A DNA stretch of 64,000 nt from Deinococcus sp. YIM 77859. GTDB taxonomy: Bacteria > Deinococcota > Deinococci > Deinococcales > Deinococcaceae. This document shows, one piece after another, positions 15,799 through 22,226 of the stretch; positions within the stretch are counted from its first letter, which is position 1, and the number at the start of each line of letters is the position of its first letter. Both the position numbers and the translations under genes were made by a program. The notes below the pieces were generated by a model. The model did no database searches, was not told where the DNA came from, and saw only the letters and a list, made by a program, of their open reading frames with translations. The stretch is from positions 1,755,001 through 1,819,000 of the forward strand of contig NZ_JQNI01000002.1 in assembly GCF_000745175.1 (NCBI RefSeq), in the 5' to 3' direction.

Positions 15799-16039
15799 GT
15801 TGCTCCCTACCCTTCCCTTCGCCGCCCCGCATCGCCCCCGGTTCCACCGTCAGCCGCAGGTCTAGGGCTTCGAGGATGGCTTGCCAGACTGGGGGCACGT
15901 TCCCGCCCCTGCCGCCCGTGTTGTTCAGGGCGCGGGTTATGTGGTTCGCATGGATACCTGTAGCGCGGGCCAGTTCTGCCCGCGTCATGCCCTTTTCTCT
16001 TAACCGGGCGTCGACCTTCGCCCGTATCTCATCATTCAT
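15788..16039 (-). CDS. XRE-type HTH protein, partner of Fic
   Basis: About 83 residues. The segment TRAELARATGIHANHITRAL is a helix-turn-helix of the Xre/Cro type. The C-terminus is basic and acidic and low in complexity. The ATG at 16039 lies six bases after TAGGCT. It probably binds the inverted repeats upstream (16066-16105) and represses both its own operon and the divergent operon. This is inference from position. Confidence 0.78.
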   Translation of the reverse strand: MNDEIRAKVDARLREKGMTRAELARATGIHANHITRALNNTGGRGGNVPPVWQAILEALDLRLTVEPGAMRGGEGKGREQRDG

Positions 16040-16065
16040 GGGCACAGCCTACCACTTCCGGGTTA

Positions 16066-16108
16066 CTACCCGTAAAGGGTTGACTCTCCTACCCGAAAGG
16101 GGTAGTAT
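16066..16108 (+). promoter_or_regulatory. Divergent promoter region with two operator-like inverted repeats
   Basis: Two related dyads, CTACCC-N5-GGGTTG at 16066-16082 and CTACCC-N5-GGGTAG at 16089-16105, are centred 23 bp apart. The second fills the spacer of a rightward promoter with TTGACT at 16080-16085 and TAGTAT at 16103-16108 (17-bp spacer). The first lies upstream of the HTH-fic start. Occupancy would block the rightward operon. Confidence 0.65.
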
Positions 16109-16191
16109 AAGACCAGCAGAAAGAGGGCGACACCCGGCCAAGAGTTCCGCCCCCTAACTGACTCCCCCCCGAGTACACGAAAGGAAGCAAC

Positions 16192-16608
16192 GTGAACACT
16201 ACCACTCCCGCCCCCGGTACCTACAGCGTCTTCAACCCCCACAGCTACACCACGCAGGTGCTGCGCGTGACCGCCCAGGGCGCGGAAGTCTACGCCGCCG
16301 CGTCCGGCGTGTACCCCGCCGCCTTCCTTCGCCGGGCCAGCCTCGAAGAAGTGGCCGCCGTCCTCGCCCACCCCCGCACGGTCCTCTACAGCTTCACCCC
16401 CGCGCCCGTCCCCACCATCGGGAAGGCCCGCGCCGCGAAGCTTCACCGGCTGATGGGCCGCGCCGGTATCCCCAGCGGGGAGCATTACAGCTTCGCCGGG
16501 GCCGCGCTGAATCTACCGGTCTACAGCCTGGCCGCCCTCACGGAAGATCAGGCCCGGCAGGTGTGGCGCTTCCTATGCGCCCTCTTTCCCCAGGCCCGCG
16601 CCGCCTAA
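16192..16608 (+). CDS. Hypothetical element protein, first gene of rightward operon
   Basis: 138 residues from a GTG preceded by AAAGGA. The first half (about 1-70) is beta-rich and begins with a Pro/Thr-rich stretch. The second half, from GKARAAKLHRLM to the end, is helical and reads like a compact nucleic-acid or protein-binding domain. I do not recognise the family. It is controlled by the promoter at 16080-16108, opposite to the Fic pair. Confidence 0.65.
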   Translation: MNTTTPAPGTYSVFNPHSYTTQVLRVTAQGAEVYAAASGVYPAAFLRRASLEEVAAVLAHPRTVLYSFTPAPVPTIGKARAAKLHRLMGRAGIPSGEHYSFAGAALNLPVYSLAALTEDQARQVWRFLCALFPQARAA

Positions 16609-16641
16609 GCGCACGGGGGGCCACCCGCGCCCCCCTTCCCC

Positions 16642-16721
16642 GGCTGGAAGCCGCGCCGCATGACCTGAGACGGCGAAGACGAAGACCTTCACCCCTTCGC
16701 CGCCCCCTTCCGCTTCCAGCC
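16642..16721. repeat. Nested inverted repeat in the gap before the small membrane gene
   Basis: GGCTGGAAGC (16642-16651) pairs with GCTTCCAGCC (16712-16721). Inside it, GGCGAAG and CTTCGCC also face each other. An RNA from the rightward operon could fold into a long hairpin between the first and second genes, possibly an attenuator or processing site. Confidence 0.4.
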
Positions 16722-16751
16722 CGGCCCCCTCTCGAAAGGAAGCCCCTGCCC

Positions 16752-16925
16752 ATGCGCCCCCTTGCCCTGTGGCTGGCCTACTTCACCGCCCTTCACCTGG
16801 CTTCGCAGCCTGGCCCCCACGCCTACACCTTCGCCGTACTCGGTCCCGCCGTAGGCTTCCTGGCCCTGGTCGTGACCCTCGCCCGCTTGACCTCGAAAGG
16901 ACGCGTCCCCCATGCCTGCCAATGA
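16752..16925 (+). CDS. Small membrane protein (57 aa)
   Basis: A short protein with one or two hydrophobic segments (ALWLAYFTALHLA and FAVLGPAVGFLALVVTLA) and a basic C-terminus. AAAGGA lies upstream of the ATG, as for its neighbours. Its 3' end overlaps the next gene by 14 bp. No family is recognised; small membrane proteins of this type are common in mobile elements. Confidence 0.5.
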   Translation: MRPLALWLAYFTALHLASQPGPHAYTFAVLGPAVGFLALVVTLARLTSKGRVPHACQ

Positions 16926-17448
16926 CAGCACCGCCGCTCCCCTCCGCCTGCCCAGGGTGCAAGCCGTGGAAGTCCTGCCCGGACGTGCGGCCCGCCTGAC
17001 CCTCGAAGGGGGCGAGGTCTTCCACCTGTCCCCGGCCTTGACGCCCCGCGCTTCCTTCCTGCCCCTGACCGCGCAGGGCGTGGCCGTCCTGCTCGAAGAC
17101 TGGAAAGACCCCAGCGCCCGCACCTTCGCCGTCCCCGCACCCCATGACGCGGCCCTGTCCCGCGTCTTCGACAGCGTGCAAAAGCCTCTCACCCTTCGCC
17201 ATCCCCTGCCCACCCTCGCCCACGTGGAAGCCCTGCCGGAAGGCGGCGCACGGCTCACGCTGGAAGGCGGCGAAGTGCTGGACGTTCCCGCAGAACAGAA
17301 CGCCGCTTTGACCCCGGAGTACACGCCTGCCGTGCTGGCCTTCTGCGGGGCACCCCTGGAGGGCCGGACCGTGATCGTGCCGGACCTGCTTCTCCCCGCC
17401 GTGTGGGCGGCCCTGGGGTTCGCCAGGGAGGAAGGCGGCGAAGAATGA
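16912..17448 (+). CDS. Hypothetical protein with an internal duplication
   Basis: 178 residues. Two homologous beta-rich units are visible: VEVLPGRAARLTLEGGEV near residue 18 and VEALPEGGARLTLEGGEV near residue 104. The protein therefore arose by tandem duplication of a domain of about 85 residues. The function is unknown. Its stop overlaps the next start (ATGA), indicating coupling. Confidence 0.65.
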   Translation: MPANDSTAAPLRLPRVQAVEVLPGRAARLTLEGGEVFHLSPALTPRASFLPLTAQGVAVLLEDWKDPSARTFAVPAPHDAALSRVFDSVQKPLTLRHPLPTLAHVEALPEGGARLTLEGGEVLDVPAEQNAALTPEYTPAVLAFCGAPLEGRTVIVPDLLLPAVWAALGFAREEGGEE

Positions 17449-17807
17449 GCGGCAGAGCACCCCGGCCCCTCTTCCCCCAGGCCGTCACCCTGCGCGGGGC
17501 TGCCCTGATCTTCGAGGGGGACGGGCGGCCCGCCCTGTACCTGTGCGCGGAAGATCACGCCGGGCAGGTGCGCCCCTACCGCGTACCGGAAGACGCGACC
17601 GTCACCGCCGTGCTTCCCCACCCGCTGCCCACGCTCGACAAGAAAAAGCGGGTCTTCCTGCCCGCTGGCAGCCGCGTCACCTTCGAGACGCCCGCCGCCC
17701 AAACGGTGCTGAGCCTTCACGCCGTCCGGGTGGCCCGCGAAGTGCTGGCAGCTCTCGAAGCCTACGGGGAAGCGCGGGAGAGCTGGCAGGCAGCCCGCGC
17801 ACCATGA
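17445..17807 (+). CDS. Hypothetical protein, last gene of rightward operon
   Basis: 120 residues from the ATG that overlaps the preceding stop codon. Beta-rich, with LPTLDKKKRVFLPAGSRVTFE, then a C-terminal helix. It loosely resembles one unit of the duplicated upstream protein (both have HPLPTL followed by a beta segment), so the two may be related. Its last bases fall in a 41-bp repeat that recurs at 18907. Confidence 0.6.
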   Translation: MSGRAPRPLFPQAVTLRGAALIFEGDGRPALYLCAEDHAGQVRPYRVPEDATVTAVLPHPLPTLDKKKRVFLPAGSRVTFETPAAQTVLSLHAVRVAREVLAALEAYGEARESWQAARAP

Positions 17808-17829
17808 AGGCCAGGGCCAGCGCGAAGGC
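17789..17829 (+). repeat. 41-bp direct repeat, copy 1
   Basis: Identical to 18907-18947. This copy spans the stop codon of the rightward operon. Read on the minus strand it encodes the same peptide end (ALALAFMVRGLP) as the real gene at 18903, so it is a remnant of that gene's 3' end. The two copies bracket the toxin-antitoxin-like pair. Confidence 0.9.
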
Positions 17830-17853
17830 CCGCGCGTAACTTCCCCCAACCCG

Positions 17854-17890
17854 CCCCACGTCTTCCCTTCGCCGGGGGGCGTGGGGCTTT
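17854..17890. terminator. Bidirectional terminator between convergent operons
   Basis: CCCCACG (17854-17860) pairs with CGTGGGG (17880-17886), followed by CTTT. It sits between the rightward operon and the leftward toxin-like gene. Confidence 0.6.
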
Positions 17891-18344
17891 ACTGACGTGG
17901 GGGGATGCCGCTTTCCCGCATCACGCCTTCTAGAAAGCCATCATCCGGGCGGCTCTGGTATTCCGCATGGGTGTACATCATCAGCAGGTGAACCGCCCGA
18001 CTGGCTTCGTCAATCGCGTACATGACCCGGCCTTTCCGGGCTGCCCCCTTCGCATAGGGGAAGTGAAGGTACGCCTTCCAGAACTCCCACCCTTTTAGGC
18101 TGTACCTTCCCCGCTTGTCCCCGGCCAAAGTGGGGCCGGGCCAGGGTTCCGGCTCGATCTTTTCCAGCCACGCCAAAGATTGCCCGCGCATCTGGCGCGG
18201 GTTCTCCGAAAGTGCTACGGTCAGCGTCTCAAAGATTTCACGCGCTGCCGCGTCTTCCCGCTTGCTCAGGGTTTTCAGGTACGCCTTGACGGTGCGACCG
18301 AACTGCGCGGCGGGCAAGACTTCATAAGTTTTGGAAGAAGTCAC
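17889..18344 (-). CDS. Putative RelE/ParE-like toxin
   Basis: 151 residues. The layout of an N-terminal helix pair followed by KGRVMYAIDEASRAVHLLMMYTHAEYQ resembles the beta-sheet core and C-terminal strand of RelE/ParE superfamily toxins. The protein is longer than a typical RelE (about 90-100). It is the second gene after a 147-aa partner that it overlaps by 23 bp. Assignment is by architecture and gene order only. Confidence 0.5.
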   Translation of the reverse strand: MTSSKTYEVLPAAQFGRTVKAYLKTLSKREDAAAREIFETLTVALSENPRQMRGQSLAWLEKIEPEPWPGPTLAGDKRGRYSLKGWEFWKAYLHFPYAKGAARKGRVMYAIDEASRAVHLLMMYTHAEYQSRPDDGFLEGVMRESGIPPRQ

Positions 18345-18765
18345 GTATGTCTTCCCGTGTGCGGAGAACGGCTATGGGTTGCGCTTCCCGCGCTTCCTGA
18401 ATGGCGTCCAGAGCGTCACGCTGAAATGCGGGGCTGTCATTCTCTGAGAGGGAAAGAATGTCATCCCACAACAGGGAAAGCGTGCGGGCGTAGTCCAGGA
18501 AGTCCCCTACCCGGCCCGCCCGATAAAGGCGAAGGGCGCGGGGAGCCGCGCGGACCAGATGCAAAACGGAAGGCTGGAATGTGGCCGCCTCAAGGGCCAC
18601 CCGGTACAGCGCCGCCCGTTCTGCTTCCGGCAGGGCTTCCCACCGGCGTGGCAGTTCAGCACGAAGGCGCAGCACTTCCCCAGTCAGGGCGCGGTAATTC
18701 ACGCCTTCGGCGGGCTTGCTTGCCTTCGGCAGTTGCCCAATGTCGCCCAGCATGACCGCGCTCAT
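18322..18765 (-). CDS. Putative antitoxin-like partner protein
   Basis: 147 residues, mostly helical, no recognised family. It precedes and overlaps the RelE-like gene, as antitoxins usually do. The helical segment ending in DDILSLSENDSPAFQRDALDAIQ could be the toxin-binding part. The upstream region has three helically phased TAGGACA repeats that may be its operator. Confidence 0.45.
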   Translation of the reverse strand: MSAVMLGDIGQLPKASKPAEGVNYRALTGEVLRLRAELPRRWEALPEAERAALYRVALEAATFQPSVLHLVRAAPRALRLYRAGRVGDFLDYARTLSLLWDDILSLSENDSPAFQRDALDAIQEAREAQPIAVLRTREDIRDFFQNL

Positions 18766-18832
18766 AGCCCTATCCTGCCCCTTCCTTCTCGCCCCATCCT
18801 TACGGGCGTCAGGCTATCAGTTTAGAGCAGCT

Positions 18833-18869
18833 TAGGACATGGCAGGAAGCTATAGGACACCATAGGACA
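18833..18869. promoter_or_regulatory. Three phased TAGGACA repeats upstream of the toxin-antitoxin-like operon
   Basis: TAGGACA at 18833, 18853 and 18863, spaced 20 and 10 bp, so all lie on one face of the helix. They sit in the gap before the leftward 18765 gene, upstream of TAAACT/TAGCCT promoter-like hexamers on the minus strand. They are a candidate autoregulatory operator. Confidence 0.5.
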
Positions 18870-18902
18870 CAACGGGAAAGCAGGCGTGCCGGTCCCCACG
18901 CC

Positions 18903-19205
18903 TCACGGCAGCCCGCGCACCATGAAGGCCAGGGCCAGCGCGAAGGCGTCCGGGGACAGCAGGGCTTCTAGCCGGTCTAGGGCCGCGTCCCCGGCCCGCT
19001 CGAAGTCTGCCGCCCCCACGCCGGGCCGGTAGCCCGCCCGCATGGCCGCGAAGACCTGCCGCACCGCTTCCGCCTGGCCTTCCCCTTCGCCGGTCTGCTG
19101 CACCGCTGCCAGGGCGCACGCTTCCCCCGTGGCCGCCTCACGCTGCCAGGTTGCCCGGCCTATCCCCGCCCGGTCTTCGAGCCTCGCCACTCTTCGCCGC
19201 GTCAT
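18903..19205 (-). CDS. Small hypothetical protein with N-terminal RLE motif
   Basis: 100 residues from the ATG at 19205, preceded by GGGAGC. It starts MTRRRVARLEDR, matching the R-x-L-x-R-L-E beginning of four other small genes in this block. The rest is helical (a helix after ADFERAGDAALDRLEALL). The 3' end is duplicated at 17789. The function is unknown. Confidence 0.55.
   Translation of the reverse strand: MTRRRVARLEDRAGIGRATWQREAATGEACALAAVQQTGEGEGQAEAVRQVFAAMRAGYRPGVGAADFERAGDAALDRLEALLSPDAFALALAFMVRGLP
18907..18947 (+). repeat. 41-bp direct repeat, copy 2
   Basis: The exact partner of 17789-17829, 1118 bp away. It encodes the C-terminus of the 18903-19205 protein on the minus strand. 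Confidence 0.9.
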
Positions 19206-19352
19206 GCTCCCAGGCTGCCCGGCCACGTGACACCCGGCGAAGAGAAGACGGTCCCCGCCCGGTCTTCCCCTGACCTGTGGGCCTTCCAAAAACACCGCGC
19301 AAGTTGTCCGATATGTCCGGCGCGTAGGCCGGGGAAATGCACGGAACACAAC

Positions 19353-19376
19353 GCCCCCACCGCGCCCGCGTGGGGC
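19353..19376 (-). terminator. Possible hairpin terminator after the small-gene operon
   Basis: GCCCCCAC (19353-19360) faces GTGGGGC (19370-19376) just downstream of the stop at 19389. The tail is only weakly T-rich (GTTGTGTT on the minus strand), so termination is uncertain. Confidence 0.4.
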
Positions 19377-19388
19377 CTCCTGCTTCCT

Positions 19389-19916
19389 TCACGGCTCTGC
19401 GCGGGCGGGTCTAGTCCCGTCTTCCTTCGCCGTCACCCCCAGCACGCGGCACAGCGCCCCCTCGAAGCGCCACAGCGCCGCGCCCCACCGGGCCAGCCGG
19501 TGAACATCGGGGGAGAGGGGCACGCGCCGGGCTTGGGCGTCACACCACGAAGCGCACGCCTCGAAATAGGCCGCGAAGTCTTCCACCCGCCCGGCAGGGG
19601 GGCAGCCCAGGGGCACGCCGTCCGGGACATCGAGCGCCCCGTCTGCCCAGCCCAAAGCCTCTTCCTTCGCCGGGTGACTCACCGGCAGGTCTTCCGGCAA
19701 CCACGCACACGCCCGCGCCATCCGGGCCACGGTGCCCGGGTCTTCGCCGTGTTCCAACACGCGGGCCGCGTCCTGCCAGGCTGCCCGATCAGCAGCGGAC
19801 AGCCGGGCTTCTGCCGCTTTGATCTTCGCCCAATTCGCCTCCCGCACGGCTTCGCGCCGGGCCTCTTCGCGGGCTTCCAGGGCTTCGAGCCGGGCCAGCT
19901 TTCCGCGTGTCCTCAT
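19389..19916 (-). CDS. Hypothetical protein with N-terminal RLE motif (175 aa)
   Basis: Begins MRTRGKLARLEALEAREEARREAV, a charged coiled-coil-like helix. Next comes a PEDL element (AWLPEDLPVS) shared with two neighbours, then a Trp/Cys-containing helical region. It overlaps the preceding 66-aa gene by 4 bp. It is the largest member of the RLE-start family in this cluster. No known domain is seen. Confidence 0.6.
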   Translation of the reverse strand: MRTRGKLARLEALEAREEARREAVREANWAKIKAAEARLSAADRAAWQDAARVLEHGEDPGTVARMARACAWLPEDLPVSHPAKEEALGWADGALDVPDGVPLGCPPAGRVEDFAAYFEACASWCDAQARRVPLSPDVHRLARWGAALWRFEGALCRVLGVTAKEDGTRPARAEP

Positions 19917-20113
19917 GCCTCACCCCCGCACAGGTAGGCCCACAGGCTCAGCGCCCGCACGTCCCCCCGTAGAGCTTCGGGCGCGTGCCGTGCCGCTGCC
20001 GCCAGGTCTTCCGGCATCACGTCTTTGCGCAGATGTTCCGGCAGGGCTTCCCACAGGCTCACTGCCCGCCCCTGCCGCACTTCCAGGCGCGAGAGCCTGC
20101 CGCGTAACGTCAT
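19913..20113 (-). CDS. Small RLE-motif protein (66 aa)
   Basis: Starts MTLRGRLSRLEVRQG and contains MPEDLAAAARHA, closely matched by GEDLAAAARQA in the 97-aa protein two genes upstream. Both ends use 4-bp stop/start overlaps. The shared N-terminal and PEDL motifs suggest divergent duplicates. Confidence 0.6.
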   Translation of the reverse strand: MTLRGRLSRLEVRQGRAVSLWEALPEHLRKDVMPEDLAAAARHAPEALRGDVRALSLWAYLCGGEA

Positions 20114-20325
20114 ACCGTCCCCCCTTCGCCGTACACCACGAAGACCCGGAGGGCCGGGACCGGGCCGGACAGGGCTTCCACGTCCGCCCGGCACAGCCGC
20201 ACCCCGGCCCGCTGGAAGATGCCCGGCCTGTCTTCGTCTTCCTGCCAGACGTCCACGCCCTGCCCGCGTGGCCCGGCTTCCAGGGCTTCGAGCCGGCGAA
20301 GAAGGGAAGGTCTGCCCCGCCTCAC
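20110..20325 (-). CDS. Small RLE-motif protein (71 aa)
   Basis: Starts MRRGRPSLLRRLEALEAGP and ends in a hydrophobic beta strand (ALRVFVVYGEGG). It overlaps its neighbours by 4 bp on both sides. The function is unknown. Confidence 0.58.
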   Translation of the reverse strand: MRRGRPSLLRRLEALEAGPRGQGVDVWQEDEDRPGIFQRAGVRLCRADVEALSGPVPALRVFVVYGEGGTV

Positions 20326-20615
20326 GCCTGCCCCTCGAAGGCCAGGGCGTAAGCCTGCCGGGCCGCCGCCGCCAGGTCTTCGCCGTTACCGGAAAAGCCC
20401 AGCCTCCAGTACGCTTCCAGCAGTTCCGCATACCCCCGCGCCCCCTGTACCGTCACGCAGGCCTGGAGGTCTTCCGGCAGGGCCAGGCAGACGCGCCGGG
20501 CCAGTTCGCACAGGGTGTCCGCACCGGGCAGCGTCCGGGTGTGCCCGCTGTGCCTGGCCGCCCTGGCCGCGTGCGCCGCTTCCAGCACCAGGAGACGCTT
20601 TCTCTTCGCGGTCAC
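20322..20615 (-). CDS. Small RLE-motif-like protein (97 aa)
   Basis: Starts MTAKRKRLLVLEAAHAA, then ALPEDLQACV and NGEDLAAAARQAYAL. It shares short motifs with the 66-aa and 175-aa proteins. 4-bp overlaps on both sides indicate translational coupling. No family is recognised. Confidence 0.58.
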   Translation of the reverse strand: MTAKRKRLLVLEAAHAARAARHSGHTRTLPGADTLCELARRVCLALPEDLQACVTVQGARGYAELLEAYWRLGFSGNGEDLAAAARQAYALAFEGQA

Positions 20616-20908
20616 GCTGCCCCCCTGCCCAGCCGGGGGCCGCTGTCTTCCTCTTCGCCGCTGGCCCCCTCAAGGGCCGCGATCCGGGCTTCAAGTTCCC
20701 CCACTTCCACAATGCGGGCGTAGGCCGCCGCGCCCTGTGAAATGGCGTGAATGGCCTTCAGGCTCAGGGCCGGGTCTTCCTCTTCGAGCAGCTCGCCCGC
20801 CCGCGTCAGTGCACGCCACAGCAACAAACGGGCGTCCTCGAGGGTGCCGGGCTTGCCGCGCCTCTTCCTTCGCCGGGCTTGCCGGGCTTCTACGGGGTCA
20901 GGGTTCAT
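20612..20908 (-). CDS. Small charged helical protein (98 aa)
   Basis: A basic N-terminus (RQARRRKRRGKPG) is followed by long amphipathic helices (LLLWRALTRAGELL; VGELEARIAALEG) that look like a coiled coil. The shape resembles small phage DNA-binding or packaging accessory proteins, but no specific match can be made. It overlaps both neighbours. Confidence 0.55.
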   Translation of the reverse strand: MNPDPVEARQARRRKRRGKPGTLEDARLLLWRALTRAGELLEEEDPALSLKAIHAISQGAAAYARIVEVGELEARIAALEGASGEEEDSGPRLGRGAA

Positions 20909-21179
20909 GGTGTACCTCCTGGCCCACCGTGGGGCCGTCTATAGACCGGGGGGGGATGCCCACCCCCCGCAAGACTTCGAGGGCGTCCCGCTCGCCTTTC
21001 GCGGTCAGCCTGCCGCCGCTTCCTGGGCCTGTAACGTGGGCTTTCAGGGCCACTTCACGCACCTGGCCGGGGTGGGGTTCAACCCGGCGAAGGAAGGCCG
21101 CCCGGACGGGGAGGGGCGTGTCTGTTTCAGACGGGAGGGCCAGGGCGTAGCCGTGGGGGTTCATCTCTTCGCCGGTCAT
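20898..21179 (-). CDS. Small hypothetical protein (93 aa)
   Basis: Starts MTGEEMNPHG, where the CTTCGCC signature encodes Gly-Glu-Glu. The remainder has a beta-turn-rich middle and LTAKGERDALEVLRGVG near the C-terminus, a winged-helix-like stretch. It overlaps the neighbouring genes by 11 and 4 bp. The function is unknown. Confidence 0.5.
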   Translation of the reverse strand: MTGEEMNPHGYALALPSETDTPLPVRAAFLRRVEPHPGQVREVALKAHVTGPGSGGRLTAKGERDALEVLRGVGIPPRSIDGPTVGQEVHHEP

Positions 21180-21469
21180 GCTCTGGCCCCCGGCAGGTCC
21201 GGCAGGTCCGCGCCGTTATGGACCGCCCGGCCCACCCGGAAGGCCAGCAGGCGGCCCCAGATGGGCAGGAAGCCCCCGCGCATCAGCAGCCCGGCCCCTT
21301 CCAGGGTGTTTCTAGCCGCCCGCGCTTCCCGTGGCTGTGAGAGGGGCAGCCGGGCCAGGGCGCGGCCCACGAAGGCCACGCCGGACACGTCCCCCTGTGC
21401 GCCATACCAGTCCCGCAACGCTTCGAGCAGGACGCGGGCCTGTGCCGCCGTCATCTCTTCGCCGCTCAC
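21176..21469 (-). CDS. Small hypothetical protein, possible winged helix (97 aa)
   Basis: GTG start in a GTGA overlap with the previous stop. The sequence VALEDWYG-type helix (LLEALRDWYGAQGDVSG) followed by ALARLPLSQPREARAARNTLEGAGLLMRGG has the helix-turn-helix-wing rhythm of small DNA-binding proteins. It is unassigned. Confidence 0.5.
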   Translation of the reverse strand: MSGEEMTAAQARVLLEALRDWYGAQGDVSGVAFVGRALARLPLSQPREARAARNTLEGAGLLMRGGFLPIWGRLLAFRVGRAVHNGADLPDLPGARA

Positions 21470-21690
21470 AGCCCCAGCCCTTCGCGGCGAAGGAAGGCAC
21501 GTGCCACCGCCTCGCCCTGGGGCGTCAGCTTGCCCCGGTAGAGGTAGCCCAGCCCTGCCGCCGTGCTCAAAGCCACCCCCTGCCGCGTGGGGCGGCCCCG
21601 CAGGGCCAGCGCCCGCACCCGTGACCGCACCGGGCCGGGGGGCAGCGTCCGGGCGTAGGCGGCAAGACACGCCCATTCCACCCCCGTCAC
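21466..21690 (-). CDS. Small hypothetical protein, possible winged helix (74 aa)
   Basis: GTG start overlapping the upstream stop (GTGA). LYRGKLTPQGEAVARAFL is typical of the last helix and wing of a MarR- or HTH-like fold. This fits neither a toxin nor a structural protein. The function is unknown. Confidence 0.5.
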   Translation of the reverse strand: MTGVEWACLAAYARTLPPGPVRSRVRALALRGRPTRQGVALSTAAGLGYLYRGKLTPQGEAVARAFLRREGLGL

Positions 21691-22226
21691 GGGGCCACCT
21701 GCCGGGGCTGTGGGGCAGGGCGAGGGGACGGGGCAAGGCGCTTCGCCCGGTAGCCCTGCCCGACGTCCTGCCCCTCTTCGCGGTAGGCCGCGCAACGGTG
21801 CCCGGCGTGGATTGCCAGCGGGGCCAGGTTGCCCGGCCAGGCTTCGGGGGGACAGCCGCACGTCCCCATGAGTGCGCCCCATTCCGGGGCCAGCTCGAAG
21901 CGGGCGCAGCTTCCGCAGTGGCCGGGCTGTGCCGCGACCCTCGCCCAGTCCGGGCGGGGCGGGCCTGCCTTCGTGGGGACGGGCGGCAGGTCTTCCCACG
22001 GGGCCACGGTAGGCGGCGAAGAGGAAGCCGGGGCCGCCTCTTCCTTCGCCGGGCTTCGCAGGGCTTCGAGAAGGGCAGGCTTCGCGGCCCGCACGGCCTC
22101 CAGCAGCTCAGCCGGGGGGCGGCCCCTGCCGGACAGGGCAAGGCCGTCCCCTGCCGGGGAAAGGGCCACGGTCACGCCCGCGTCTTCGAGGGCCGTCAGC
22201 AGCGCCCGCACAGCCTGGCCGCTCAC
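21687..22226 (-). CDS. Protein with TubC-like N-terminus and Cys/His zinc-site region
   Basis: 179 residues, GTG start overlapping the primase stop. Residues 3-58 (LLTALEDAGVTVALSPAGDGL, then ELLEAVRAAKPALLEALR) resemble the TubC_N helical fold that occurs in many phage and element proteins. A Pro-rich linker leads to CGSCARF, CGCPPEAW and HRCAAY, a likely zinc-binding set. It probably works with the primase, judging from gene order. Confidence 0.6.
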   Translation of the reverse strand: MSGQAVRALLTALEDAGVTVALSPAGDGLALSGRGRPPAELLEAVRAAKPALLEALRSPAKEEAAPASSSPPTVAPWEDLPPVPTKAGPPRPDWARVAAQPGHCGSCARFELAPEWGALMGTCGCPPEAWPGNLAPLAIHAGHRCAAYREEGQDVGQGYRAKRLAPSPRPAPQPRQVAP

